Shown here: positions 11,453 to 25,200 of the stretch, piece by piece
How positions within the stretch are numbered: position 1 is the stretch's first letter
Layout of the letters: every line of letters starts with the position of its first letter
DNA from: Liquidambar formosana
Taxonomy: Eukaryota; Streptophyta; Magnoliopsida; Saxifragales; Altingiaceae
Reading direction: 5' to 3'
NCBI GenBank assembly: GCA_039720395.1
Contig: CM077831.1
Location: 34,259,067 to 34,323,066 of the forward strand
Length of the DNA: 64,000 bases
Position numbers and translations under genes: made by a program
The notes under the pieces: generated by a model
The model's database searches: none
Told to the model about the DNA's origin: nothing
What the model saw: only the letters and a program-made list of their open reading frames with translations

Positions 11453-14419
11453 CCCGCACGCATTACACAGAGTCTGAAAGAATATTAATAAACATTATAG
11501 CTTAGAATTAATCATGCTTTGTTTGCTTGACAGTTGAAGAAAGGGAACAAAAAATTTCGAGATCAAAACCATGGTTGTAAAATTCCTTGCACTTTCCGGA
11601 AAATTTTATTTGCACCAACGTGAGTAATGTAATAGAAGAGATGGTGCTAGATGGTTTACTATGTTTTTTCTGATGTATCAGTACCACATCATCAACCACA
11701 ACCACATGAGTTGGTGTAGGGAGTGTGTATATTATATATTAGGTTGGCAATATTCATCTTGCAATGAATGTTTACCTTGGGACCAAGAGGACCTTTGCGC
11801 CACATAGGGGTGTCATTAGTGTTGCAGTGCGGGTTGGAACATCTCCTTTCTGTGTCCAATGGGATAGTATGAGCACGATGACGATATGCATATCTCCTAC
11901 GTGAGACTGAGGAACTACCTTTAGGCTCAGATTCAAGCATCCCTTGAGGCCCATCGATGACTGCAGAGTTGTTCATAGGCTGCAGTGTAGCAGCCTGATG
12001 GGGGATGATGATATTGTAGCTATCAGTCCAACGAGGAAGTTCCATTGAAGAAACACTATAGTGACCCAATCCATTTGAGTTCATGTAATGTGTTGCCATA
12101 TGGGGTGACAATGGGAATTTGTTGCTGTCCTTGCCCCAATCCTCCACAATTCTTCCTCCAATGGCAGGTCCATATCCATTTGCAGCCTGTTTTAAGTGTA
12201 AAACAAAAACGCACCATAAGTGTGCCCTATAGTGAAAATTTTGAAGAATGAAGTATTAAAGTATTCGTGTCAAAGTTACTTTTATCACCTTTTTTATCCT
12301 ATTAATTGCTCCAAGTATCTGATCCTTTAATTTTCTGTTCTAAATTGGACTGTTTGAGATTCATTAGGGTGCTTCAGCTATTTTATTGTTTGAAAATTAA
12401 GATGTGTTAGAGTTGTTTTTAACATCTAATTCTTCCACAAATCTAAGTTTATAGCTATATATCTAGGTGGAATTCCATTTAATGATTTATTATAAATTAG
12501 AATTTAGTGTATATGCAGTTTTAAATTTTCAATTGCAATGGAGTAAATCAGTACTTAAATCTGCAAAATATCAGAGATAAACTTTTATTGAACCCCAGCG
12601 AAAATAGATAAATTTTTATTGATGTCTATGAAGTTGAATTGTATACATATGCTTCTTCTTTTTTTATTTTATTTTACTTTATCTTTATTCTAGAAAAATA
12701 TTTAATTAATTTTTATATAAATATAAATAAAGGAATATACTTGTATTTCTATCCAAAAACTTTCTAATTACATATAATACAAAAAGAAAAGTAAGGAGAT
12801 AATACTAGTTTTTCAAAAAAAAAAAAAAAAAAACCTTATTATGGCAAATCGATCAAGAGAAGTAACGACAATTTAAGGATGTCAGGTGCGATGCATGTAT
12901 AGAATCAGTAATCAGTATCCAACATTATATCGGTCAATGAGATCGATCATAACAATCTCTATCTATAATGAAAACAATATGTACATCACATTACGACAAT
13001 ATTATTTTCCTCTCTAACTTCCTTTTTGTCATATGTGATATATGACAATATCTTGCAAAACTCACAAATTAAATAATTGGAAAATGGCCATATATTAAGT
13101 AGACCGAACATTGCTTGTGACAACTTGAAATGATGAAGTAGGGAACTGGAAACCACATGAATTATATACTTTTAACCACAAAAAATTTGCAACTTCCATG
13201 AATTTATTTTTGAAAATTCAAAGGGTCAAAGTCATAGTTGATGTTGATCATTAATTTAAGAGAGAAGGAACGAAAAGCTAATAATCAAGATGCTATGATG
13301 ATCGTATCTAAAAGTTTCCTGATAATTTGTTTGTGTTTATTTTAAGATGAATCGCTGAAAAGAAAAGTTTGGATGGTTGTTAATGATAATTTATCAATTA
13401 AATTCTCCGTCTAAAGAATAGAAATGACATATTCTCTCCGTCACACAAAGATAGGTCGGGTTTGACAAATTATGGAGTTTAAGAAAGGGTCATCATTGCA
13501 TTGACTTGTATTAATTAAACTTCATCTTTCCAAAAATATCCTCAACTTTTTTTATTGGGTTTTGTGTTAAAATTTATCGTTGAAATAATAAAGGGTATTG
13601 TAAGAAACTTATAAAAATAATGATTTGACTTTTCAAAGTGGGCAAACATTTTGGGATAAAGAAAGTTACAAATATGGCTTGTCTTAATGGGACAGAGGGA
13701 GTACAAGAGTTTAATCTCTCAAAATGACAAAATTATTTCTATAGAGATGGTATCATTAAATACATGACATATATATATATATATATGTATATAGCTTTTG
13801 ACCAAATTGAAAAGTGGAAACTAGGAAATCATTAATAATTTTATTTTTAGGAGAAAATTACAAAAATAATAAACTTGGGTACTATGTGACGAGACTTGAG
13901 ACATCCCACACATTCAATACCTGATTTTTATTTATTTATTTATTGGTTATATTTGAAAAGAATCAATCCCTAAACTTAAGACTACCCAAATCTCAACCCA
14001 CCCGGGTACGACCACTAGACTACGAGAATTGATGGTGCGATTTTTATGCAATTTAGGATGACCTAATTTTTATTTTTAATGCACTGGTGTTAAATAAATA
14101 AAATAAATAAATAAATAAAAAGAAACACAAACAAACAAACTGGAAATTACTATTGTTTACTATCTAACAAAGAATATATGATCCCTAGATATAATCATAC
14201 AGAAACCAGTCCAAGAGGCATTTAATTAGAAGTTTCTAGCTAGGAGAAAAGGCTAGATAGAGATACCTGAATTGAAGGGCCACGCAGGTTGAGGTTGATA
14301 TGAGGGGGTGGCATGGGGACCCGACCCGCATTTTCTTCACGATGGATTCGATTATCGTGCTGCGGCAAACCCAGCGTAAGTGTAAGGTCCACCTGATCAT
14401 TGCTTTCTTCGGAATCCAT
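11375..14419 (-). CDS. B-class GATA zinc-finger transcription factor
   Basis: Three exons join in phase 0: 14267-14419 (51 codons), 11776-12186 (137 codons) and 11375-11473 (32 codons plus TAG), giving 220 residues. The N-terminus has an acidic/leucine motif, QVDLTLTLGLPQ, and HINLNLRG. The single C-terminal GATA finger has Cys at residues 167, 172, 191 and 194: CSNPHC, then TPMWRKGPLGPK, then TLCNACGIKYRK. The intron falls between GPK and TLC, the usual position in plant B-GATAs. The first knuckle is CX4C instead of CX2C; the X18 loop and second CX2C are normal. After the finger comes a short basic tail ending GHGDQV. A 67-bp tandem duplication in the last exon shifts the frame and creates this stop. 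The paralogue at 0.7-7.9 kb shares exon order and phases. The exact subfamily (HAN-like or GATA29-like) is uncertain. Confidence 0.85.
12187..14266 (-). other. First intron of the right GATA gene
   Basis: The intron has donor CAG|GTATCTCT at 14266 and acceptor TTAAAACAG at 12187. It is AT-rich and carries a Stowaway-like MITE at 13432-13701 and a (TA)n tract near 13770. No other genes were seen. Confidence 0.75.
13432..13701. mobile_element. Stowaway-like MITE (family A)
   Basis: A 270-bp element is flanked by TA on both sides. Its ends are TTCTCTCCGT... and ...ACAGAGGGAG, imperfect forms of the Stowaway CTCCCTCCGT terminus. The interior matches the element at 59049-59314 over most of its length, for example GTCATCATTGCATTGACTT in both. 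Confidence 0.75.
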
Positions 14420-14549
14420 TAGGGTTGTGAAGTGTAAGATCAAAGTTCGTTTCTGAAAGAAGAAGAAGAAGAAATTAATAAAACCTGCGACCATGCAAAA
14501 TAAATAAAATAAAAGTTAGAATAAAAAAGAGATGTGTGACTACAGCTAG

Positions 14550-14581
<32 letters not shown>

Positions 14582-15644
14582 GCTTGCATGTAAGGTTTTT
14601 TTTTTTTTTTTTTTGAAACGGAAGCAATTGATTGTAAAACAGAAAGAGGGGTTGGTCTGACAGATAAGTCCAAAATGGACACACATTTTATGAGGGTATT
14701 AAGGATAGAGATTCATTAAACAAAATGGATTAAAGACTCACTTTTATCGTTTTGTAAACAAAGAATTTGACCCTCTTTGAAAAAATATTGCTCAAACTAA
14801 TTAAAAACAAAACAAAACAAAAACCCAGAGAGAGAGAGAGAGAGAGAGAGAGAAATTGTCCCTGCAGGTTTCATCTAACTTTTAAGATGAAGATCAATGG
14901 TACATCTAACCATAGATCTGATCTAGCCATCAAAACAAAATAAAATAAAATAAAAATTGATGCAATTGTCTAACCATCGTCTTTGAACATCCTGCTCAAA
15001 AAATGATCAGTTGGATTAATAAACCTGTTACGGGTCTACCTTAACCCCAACCCTCTTACCACAGGGTGTTTTATTTATAGAATTTAAAATAAAATAATTA
15101 AAAAAATTAATCAGTTGTGAGGAAAAAAAATGATCTTATTAAAGAAAAAAATAATGATCGGATAAGAGAAAGAGAATGTAACAGATGAAAATGTGCCCAT
15201 CTGTGCAGGTTGAGTGATGATGTCCCATGCAGAAAACACACACACACACACACATATATATACATATATAAAAGGTAACAGTACAAAAATATATATGAAA
15301 CCTCTCTTTTGATAAAGTTTACCAAGATCAAGATATACATTTTTATTTTCGTCAGCAAAAGAAAATTTTATTAATTAGAGAAAATGAGATACATGGAGCA
15401 AAAACAATATATATATATATATATATATATAAACCACCATAAAACAGATTTGAAAGATGACAGCTGAAACTCTTCAGAGTGAAGGGAGAAACGAGCTCTC
15501 TTTTAAAGGAGACAATGAGAACCAACCACAGACATATCGATCTATATATGGATCGATATATCATCTGCTACTGCATAGAGAATTAATTGAGCTCTCTAGC
15601 TCCTTTGATGGAGACCATCATCAAGATTGAACATACACACACAT

Positions 15645-15683
<39 letters not shown>

Positions 15684-15735
15684 CTCTTACAAGACCCACA
15701 GACAAACAGCTAGCAATGGTATTAAGCTTGAAATG
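14420..15735 (-). other. 5' leader region of the right GATA gene
   Basis: This lies between the candidate TATA box and the start codon. It carries (GA)n tracts at 14551-14579, 14828-14854 and 15648-15682 (CT on the gene strand), a (CA)n/(TA)n run at 15236-15270 and a (TA)n run at 15407-15431. A leader intron is possible but I cannot place it. Confidence 0.4.
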
Positions 15736-15762
15736 GTGTGATATGAAAGAGCATGAGAGGCG

Positions 15763-15772
15763 GTATTTATAG
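15763..15772 (-). promoter_or_regulatory. Candidate TATA box of the right GATA gene
   Basis: The minus strand reads CTATAAATACCG, a near-consensus plant TATA box, about 1.35 kb above the start codon and just above a CT microsatellite. The arrangement parallels the left paralogue. Confidence 0.5.
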
Positions 15773-18700
15773 AGGACAAGGGACCTTATATGGGCTATGT
15801 TCCTGTACATCACAGGCCAACCAAATGCCCTGTTGCACTCATCATCCACCAATGCAATTTCAAAAGGCTTGCGCGCCATACAAAATGTTCAGTCTAATAT
15901 TTTTGTTCGCTATATATATTATATATGAGTTATGATCAAATGACACAATTTCTACACTCAATTTTTCATAAGGATCCGACAAGATCTAATAATATTATTC
16001 TTATGTTAGTTATTTTTCACCTAATCTTTTTGGAGACTTTTGGAGTTAACAAAATCCAATAACTTAAGAATTATATAAAATTTATAAATAAAAAAAATGG
16101 GGTGCAAAAATTATGTCCTTACCCTAACCGAATATATATATATATATATATCTATATACGCATTTTTTTTGAAATATTTTTATTTAAGCAATTTCAAAAT
16201 TTTTTATAGTCCATTAAATTTTGATTAAACAATATAAAAAAATTACAAAATATATAAAGTTTAATCGATTGACTTGATGGACATGTGTATAAATGCCATG
16301 ACATGTGAATTTTATGTGTTTTTATGAATACGTATCTACCGTATTCTAATGCACCATTTCAAAATTTGTTATATTCTGAGTAATTATTTTTTAATTATTT
16401 AATCAACCTGATCGAGTTTTAAAGTAGATTTACCACACAAAAAACACATTTTTCTTTTCTGGGAATTAAAGTTCTAGCCCACGGCAACCATGAATCACAG
16501 AATTCTCCGCCACAAAACCAAACCCCCCCCCCCCCCAAAAAAAAAAAAAAGAAAAAAAAAATCTTTTTTTTTTCGGCCTTTTTGGATAAGTTTTCACTCT
16601 GTCTGCATTTTGTCTCCATCCGGTAGAACTTTGGGCGGGTGCTTGTGTTAAATTACATTCTTACCCTTGGGCTATGAAGAGTAAATGCGGCTAGCACTAG
16701 ACTGATTCGACGTGCTCAAGCACATTGGGCTTTGAGAACATGTCCAAATTTGATAGGTTAAAAATAAATGATCTTCTTTTTCTCATTTTCATCTTAATTA
16801 TGAATTTTTATTTTTATTTTCTCAACCAAACGACAGAATAATATACGCACCAATATGAAGTTGAAATTAAAACCTTTACTAATCCTTCACTCTTATTGAA
16901 GGCATGATATGTCATTAGAATCAAGAATCATTAGAGTGTAAAATTAAAATTATATTGGATTCCAAATACGCTAGTGGAAAGTGTTGGAACCCATAACGGA
17001 TAACTAGTATACTAGCTAGTTTTATTATGTAAAAGAATCCTTCAGACATTCTAATCCTTTCATAATTTGTGGGATTCATCATATGGAGCTTTTGGATTTG
17101 TAATAAATGTGCACCAGAACATCCAGCGCACTGTATATCTGTATCAGATTTATTGTTCTCTTATTCCTGAGATTGGTGGGACCCACACGAGTCTCATTAC
17201 CTTGTACGCAGGCAACACAGCTTGACGAAAACACAATATGTTCTGACAATACATATAACATTCCTATTTGTTCTTATTGCCTTCTATACTCCATTGTCAT
17301 CCATAGTTCAAACTCTTCACATGGATATGTGTTATTATCACATAGTGCCCACAATAGCTATTATTATACTCCGATGGCAATCTCTTCACTTCTTGAGTGA
17401 AGTGATACTCATTTATTGATATTAGATATCTCAAATTTTAAAGTTTAAAATTTGAGTTATGTATATGGTTGGTAAGCTTATAAAATTATAAATGTCTTTA
17501 AATTCAGTACGTTTATAATTCCTTTATAAGGTTGCAGCACCCTAAAGTTGTTTCACACACAATCCACTTTTTCCCAATTAGCTAGGCGCGCCTAGGCTAC
17601 TGGAAATCCCAAACTTGTCTTATATTAAACAATAAATAAAGCTGGTTTTGAGGAGTAGACGCCATCGTAATTAGGAGGCTTGAATTTTACATGTTATGGG
17701 GCATTGGTTAAAGTAGTTTAATTATAATTCATGCCATCTAAAAGAGTTCGAGTGTAGGGAAAAAAGAGTAAATTCTATGGATTGTTAAAATAAAAGGTAT
17801 TAGCGTGGGAAAGTACTGTTTTTTCCTTTTTTAGGGGAAGGGGGCGCGTGGGGGAGGGGCAGTGATTCCAGTTAATTATGGTAATGACCCACTATTTAAG
17901 ACTCAAATGTCCTGAATTTGAATTTTTGCCTCTTTACGATCAAATCCATGGGCTTATTAAACCAAACCTTAGGAGAGTGAGCCTGAGATACCCATATTGC
18001 TTATAAAAAAAATAAAAATAAATAAATAAATAAAAAAGGGAACAGGAAGGTATTCGAGATAATTTTTTTGGAAGATATTGCTCATAAACTCATAAGAATG
18101 GATTTTTTTGGAAGGTGCCTCTTAGAAAAGCCCACTCGGGCCCGCTGCACGACAGGGCCAGGCCTCTCCCAAAAACCCTAAACCCTTGGTTGGTGGTCAA
18201 ATCCAAGCAATTTCCAAAGAGGTGACACATAGCGACCATCGGTATAGTTGGCATTGCCCATGTAAGCTCAGCAATGGCCGACTCACATTGAAGTGTCTTG
18301 AGAGAAAACCAAAATCCAACCGCTTAATCCTAATTCTATATATATATATAATAAAACAACTTACATCATAAATAAAATTAATAACATGATGAACCCAGAT
18401 TTAAGAGGTCTGCCATCACCATTTTAGCAAAACACGAACAGCAGTTCTTTGGAACAAACTGGCGCACATTTCCAAAATACTTGTTTGGATTGTCGTCAAG
18501 TGTAAATTTGGAGGAAAAGTTCTCTCAAAAAAAATTGGGTGGGCTTTGTTTCCATTTGTTCATAGCATGAAGAGAAGCAAATGTCGAAGCCAGTGTCGTG
18601 TAATTTGGATTGCAAAGTGATTTCCATTGCAATAAATGGGGCGCATGAAAAGCAATCTACCAAGGAAATGAAGAAACAATGCATTGTGGAAAAACAAAAA

Positions 18701-19257
18701 ACCCGATGTCAATTACATGGAACTGAAGATAAAGTGATTGACACCCTTTTTTCCACGAAATGACTCCATTGAAACACAGCCTCACAAAAATCATATGAAA
18801 TAGTTCGAGAGTCACCACTGAATGGGCCCCTCCCATGAGATTTCCCATGCCAAAATTCAGCATGACCAGATGATTTCACTTACCTTACATGAAAACCCTA
18901 CAAAAAGAAAAGAGCAAAATCATACGGCCAAAATTAATCAATAGCATTAATGATTCCACCACTATAGAACGCTCGACTGGGCACCATTATTTGTGGGATC
19001 TCTTTCAGCCTGGTATAGCTTAAAAAAACCAATCAACTGCTCAGACGGCATTAACTAACTCAGCTTCTCATACAAAACTTTAGAGGCAAAAGCAGCCTCT
19101 CAAAACTGGCTAAATGATAAAACTCAATTGAATACCATTTTGCACAACCAATAATCATTAATTTTAAAATAAAAAGAAAAAAAAGAAGAAGAATAAGAAG
19201 AAGAAATGAGGTCATATAAGAAAGCACATTGACTATTGTACCTTCTTGTGTGCCTCG
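15773..19257. other. Intergenic region between the GATA and NOC2 genes
   Basis: AT-rich, with a (TA)n tract at about 16134-16150, a C/A homopolymer pair at 16524-16560, and the NOC2 3' flank from about 19257 downward. Small open frames here, such as the 60-codon one at 18581, match nothing I recognise and lack gene context. Confidence 0.5.
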
Positions 19258-22200
19258 TCAATTAGCTTTCTTCCTCTTCTTTGACTTCTTCGCACGAAAT
19301 TGAAAATTATTCTTTGACGAATCTGTAGATGGTTTCCGCTTCTTGCTCTGCTGTTTTGGAGGCACATGTTTTTCTTTGACATCTTTCCTGGCAGAAGGGA
19401 CGTCACTTGCTGACTCATCTTCATCTGAACTAGGAACGAAGTCCTGTACAACATCTTCAACCAAAGCCACCTCTTCTTGCTTCTTCTTCTTTTTCTTCTT
19501 TTTCTTGTTATTCTCCTCTTTAGGATGCTTAGTCCTGCAACCCAATAACATCAAATCCAGACAATGATAACAAAGGTAATGGAAGAAAAGCAAGAAAAAA
19601 TAAAATAAAAATGGGGGGAGGGGGGGGGGGGGGTTGAGAGAGAGAGAGAACCATACTTGGAATCACTTCCTGGTAACCAGAAGGAATTAAACACAGCAGC
19701 ACCTTCCTCAATTCCAGTGTCATCTTCATCACTCTGGGATAGCTTCTTCTCAAAGACAGATGAGTGTGCACCAACAAGAACGCTGGAAATGACATCCACG
19801 CTATGAAATGGCAATCTTAAACATGAAAAAAAAAGAGAATATAGTGGAGCCTACTAAACATGGTAATGAACCTGGATTCCATCAACGAGTCATTTCTTTG
19901 CTGTGCTCTTTCATGTAGACCTGCGACATATTGTGACAGAGGACTGGCCCCCAACCTTTTCTCATCCTACAATGAAATATAAGACTTTTAACTTTATCCA
20001 AAACAAGTGTCGAGCAAAAGGTACAGAACTAAGAATCCAAAAGTTTCAAGAAGACTAATTGATCACATTAGTATAGGATTTAGGAGAATATTGGGTCCTT
20101 TTTCCCCCTTCTTAGGCATGAAAACTTGTTAGCTGACTTCCCTCCCATCATTGGCAGAAAAGACTGACCAACTAACTTATACCAAGGCATATAACAGCTT
20201 TCCCCAATATCAATCAGCTACACATTATCTAAAAAAGGGGGTCACACACTCCCTCCCTCCCTCCTATTTCTTGTTTAACCCCTTTGGTCAAAAGCCTAAA
20301 AACCCCCTCCTGAGAAATTATTCATACTCAATGTTGTTAAAAATTCCAAGAAAAAACCAAGCCAATTACGTATCATGGGAGGGGGACTTTTTTTATAAGC
20401 ATTGAGATGTAATGGAAACAAACTGGACACATACAATTGTTTTGTAATGGTGTAAAAATGAACATAGTTGTAAAGGAAAAACTATAATAAGCAGAGTAGA
20501 AAAGTAGTAGTAGTAGTACTGTAGAATAAACTTGGATTTTCTACTTCTTGAGCTTCATCTTCCACATATACTATGATTGTATAAATAATACTCCCTCCGT
20601 TCCTAAATTATTGGCCTCCTTTCCTTTTTGGGATGTTTCAAAATTATTGTCACGTTCAAAAAGTCAATGATTCTTTTTATTTCATTTCCTAAAATACCCT
20701 TAAAAGGGTATTCTATCTTTTTCCAATGTTTTGTACACTTGAGGGCAAAATTGGAATGTCAACATAAATATTGATATGAAAGCATTTAATATAATTTCCT
20801 AAAAAAGCGTCTTTTTCAAAAGGGACAATCAATTAGGAACGGAGGGAGTACTTATATATAGTTGTGTCCTAGCAGTGTCTGCATCCCACTTTTTCAAGAT
20901 GTGTTATGTCCACATATCCATGTTGTATCGTGTTTGGTGCTCATGTCTATGCTACATAACTTGGAAGTTTACCAGTGCAAAACATTTGAATTCTATATAT
21001 AATATTATAACACCATAAGCACATGATATATAAATAGGTTATGAAAATATAAAATATTTTAATAAAAGGCCTACTTTTCTTTCAGTAAGCTGTTTTCGGC
21101 AGTCACTCAATGATTTCCTGAGTTCTCTCACCCATTAAAAGAGAAAAAGGAAATAATAGGATCTTTTCTAACAGGATCAAGAAGCATTTGGCCAACTGCA
21201 GCAGAGCTAAGTTTAATATCATCAAGATTTAGAATAGCATCTTCCACCTAATATTTAATCTTTATTTTAGAAAACCAAATCATCAAGTTTTCAGCCTCTG
21301 GCCCTCCTAATTAAATGGCTGACATTATAAAGTAAAATACAAAATCAGTTGATGGCAAAGTTCGGCAGAGCAAGCTGATTAAAAGCAAAAAAATTTGACA
21401 GAGCAATTCAGGATGGAACCACAAATGTGCAAACCTCAAGAAAAGATGTCGCAGCAGGATCATTGGGTAGAAAAGAAATTGACATGCGCCTTTCATTAGT
21501 AAACTCAGAATTCGCCTCAATCTGCGAGGTGAACAGCTAAAACAATTAGTAATGTTTACCATGGGCTCTACTACATGTCTACATGTCAATAAATGAATCA
21601 AATACTATTTAGTCAAACAAAGAGAACAAGTACAAGAATTTTTCAACACTCAGAAGCACATTTGACACATCTCAAGCTCATTTAAGCTTGAATATATCCG
21701 ATCAACTATTAATGATATACCTGACGAACAAGCTGCTTCATTTCCTTGCGGAACCTCTCAATTTTTGAAGATTTGCAAAAGCTACGCAACCGAACAGCTG
21801 GAATAAAAGACAACTCAAAGAAAGCAACGGAATAGCTCCATTGAGATAAATGTTCAGCGAGCTCCTCAACTACAGAATACACACATGCTTCCTGAAATGC
21901 TCGTGTCTTCAGGGTTGGTTTGCTTACCTGCCATAGAGAATTTTCCAGATCCTCATAAATACTAAAAGCTACTTCGATGCAATTGATTGTGAAATAGACA
22001 ATTACACTTAATTTACCTTCAGAGTGGTACGCAAATCAATAGCTTTGCCGACACCTCCAGTAGAAGGCCTATTCAATTCTTTCATCTCCAGCATGTCCAA
22101 AAGGAGCAAAGAAACAGGTATGAAAGTAACACTGGAAGCAGCAATTCGGTTCAGCATTTTAGCACACCGCAATCTGAGGGGAAAGTATCGAGCAGTTGGA

Positions 22201-25200
22201 ACTAAACGGGCAACCCCAGAAATTATTTGAGCCAATGGATAAGCAAGGGGCTTAAAATCAGCCTCTGAACTGTGCGCACAGATAGCTCCAGTCCAAAGCT
22301 CAAGGCAGTTCATAAACTTCCATTCATAAACCTTACGAAATACTTCCTAAAAAACAGTCAAGTAAGGAATAGAATGAGTAAAGTTGAGCATTATGGTTAT
22401 CAGGTCTCTGACAGGCAAGGGAACTGCTAAAATGACAAGCTTCTATTTTTTAGACCATTTTTCACAGAATAGAAAACTTCAATTTCATGCTTGCAGCCAT
22501 GAGGAAAAGATATACATATACTGGTACCACAAAAATAGAATAAAAACCACAATAAACTTCAATTTCATGTTTGCAGCCATGAGGAAAAGATATACATATA
22601 CTGGTACCAGGAAAATAGAATAAAAACCACAATAAACGATTGAGCGATAGCTCAATTTACACTTGTAACGTTCAGATAATGAAACAAAGGACAGGGTGCT
22701 CATTATTTAGTTAAAGCTATGGAGGATGCACATAATTCACTACCATATTATATTCTATTCTTTAAATTTACAAAAGATTCTACGTTGCATAAAAAGGGAA
22801 ATGCTTAATATTATATAAAGGATTAAAGCCAACAAGGAGTACCTTAGTTTTTGTATTTAGTGCCTCCCGTAAAATCATTGCCAATTGACGAATGAAAACA
22901 AAGGCATGCTGGTATGCAGTAGGAAGGTCCACCCCTAAAAGCTCGATCACACAATTTCCAAGAAATTGAATATGCTGTAATTTCATTGCATTTACGAACT
23001 GGCAGTTCAAAACATAGGCTTTGTATAGTCCCTTGAAGCACTCATCTAAACAATCAGAACCAAGCCGAACACATAGATCTCTTATAAATAGAAAGGAGAC
23101 AACTGGAAGGGCACCACCTCCTGTACCCCAAAAGTGAAGAGTAACCTGAAAAAATTCAGAAGCTTTGTTTTTTATGTACCACCTGATTAATTTAATTAAG
23201 CATACAAGATGAGACAGTTATTATAACTAAGACCTACACCAGAATTGTTTGAAGGGTAAGCATGCCCATCACTGTAGAAGGCACAACTGATGTGCCCAAC
23301 ATAGGTGCACTCTAAACCACGAGTCAACTTAATTGGATGATCGTAAATTTTAATATCACTTCATTTGCATCTAACAAGATAATAGAGTTGAAAATACAAA
23401 AAAATAAATAAATAAATAATTATTAGATTATTAAGATCATCCGACCAAGTTAATTTTAGCCACTAGAGATTTCTGTAGAACACAGTTGACTGCAGGGTCC
23501 AGCACCACTGCTGTACTCCATATGGGTTAGTCCAAGTGGCAGAGTAGTGAACATATGATACACATAATAATAACTGCAACATATAACAGTGTTGGCTTTA
23601 TAATATGCCAATGCTTTGAAACACAGTAATTTTCACAACTATCAAGCATTATCTATCTTACATAAGGAAAACATTGAACAAAAAGCTTATGAATATGATG
23701 TAGTCTCATAGCTACCAAGTATCATCTATCTTATGAACTTTTGATAACTCTGTGCATACCTTAATGTATCTCCTTAAGAGGCTCGGAAAAGCGCACAAAA
23801 ATATGGATGAATATCTGAGACGCCGTAAAGTGAATGATATCATTTCTGTGTCAGTCATTTGAGTCAAAACATGTAGGGCATTACCAAGATATGACTTCAC
23901 CAAATGGTTGTAGTTTTTCCATTGTCTTGTACTCATCAGATCTTTAATGGTCTCTTTCTTTCCACCAGAAGTGGGGAGTTTCAACAATCCTCGAAGAATT
24001 CCATCCATTTCATTTAACACAAATAACATTATTTTGTTGAAGACACTGCTAGACATAATACTAAACTTTGTAGATGACTCACCCTCGCCATCATCACCAT
24101 AGTGGCAAGAAATCCTAAAAGCTCTCATAAGAGAACGAACAGCACCTACTTTTACATTTTCTCTTATTGCATTACACCAGGAATCAACCATTGCAGCAGT
24201 TATAACATTTTTAGATGATTTATCTTCCTTCTCTCCAGTTTGTTCCATGTCAAGTCTGTTGGTTTCTTCATCTTCTTGCATTTCTGCGTCATCCATGTCA
24301 GTTTCGGCATCTTCCTGCACCCCAAAATATATATATATATATATTAAAAGATTTGATATGGGCAATTTTAATTAGCAAAGCCATTTAAAGCAATGAGAAA
24401 TTGAACATAATTTTCACACTCACGTCAATGCCCTCATCATCAAATTCAAGTAGCTCTTTATCGTGCTCTTTCAAAAACTCAAAGAACTCTGGGTCCTGCA
24501 GAAGACAATTGTTAATGACTTAATCAAAAACTAAGAATAGCACCAGGGTCCTATATAACCTTGAATAAGCAGCCAACCTCAGTTGATACAATTCAATAAA
24601 AAACGATACAAAGGGATGGATTTTAAGACAATTGTTAATGATTCATCATCAGGGTTCTATCAGGTAACAACAACTACAAAGATGGGAACTATTTCCACAT
24701 TATGCCAGGCATAGTTTACAATTTACAAAGAACATTATGAACAAAAACAGAACTATTGTGACCTTGATTGTGACAAATTAGTCTGACTACAAGAAATAGA
24801 TTCAATACTTGAAAGATTACAGAAGGAGAATACCAATCACATTCCAGGAAGATAGTTAAGAAATCACAGAACAGCCCACATCATCCGGAGGCAAATATGA
24901 TAGCAGGAATTTTTTATTTATTTATTTTTTTTATGAAGTTTTTTTTTTTTTTAAATGATTGGAGGGGTTCAAACCCCAAACCTATCATAATCATACCCTT
25001 TACCCCACAATCCCTTACCACTAGGCTAGACCAGGAAGATAGTTAAGAAATCACAGAAAAGCCCGACATCATCCGGAGGCAAATAAGATAACAGGAAATT
25101 TCAGTCATCCAATGCCAACACTTTAAACTGAAATAATGAAAAAATTGTGTGTGTGAATGCCTCTATATAACAATCCAATAGATTCAACGAAGTTTAAAAT

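Noticed and set aside
18581..18763. 60-codon frame with plausible composition downstream of NOC2
   Set aside because: No known motif, no promoter or splice partner, and no second frame supporting it.
24950..25030. tRNA-like GGTTCAAACCCC motif
   Set aside because: No acceptor stem, D-arm or anticodon arm could be formed around it. Treated as part of an insert.
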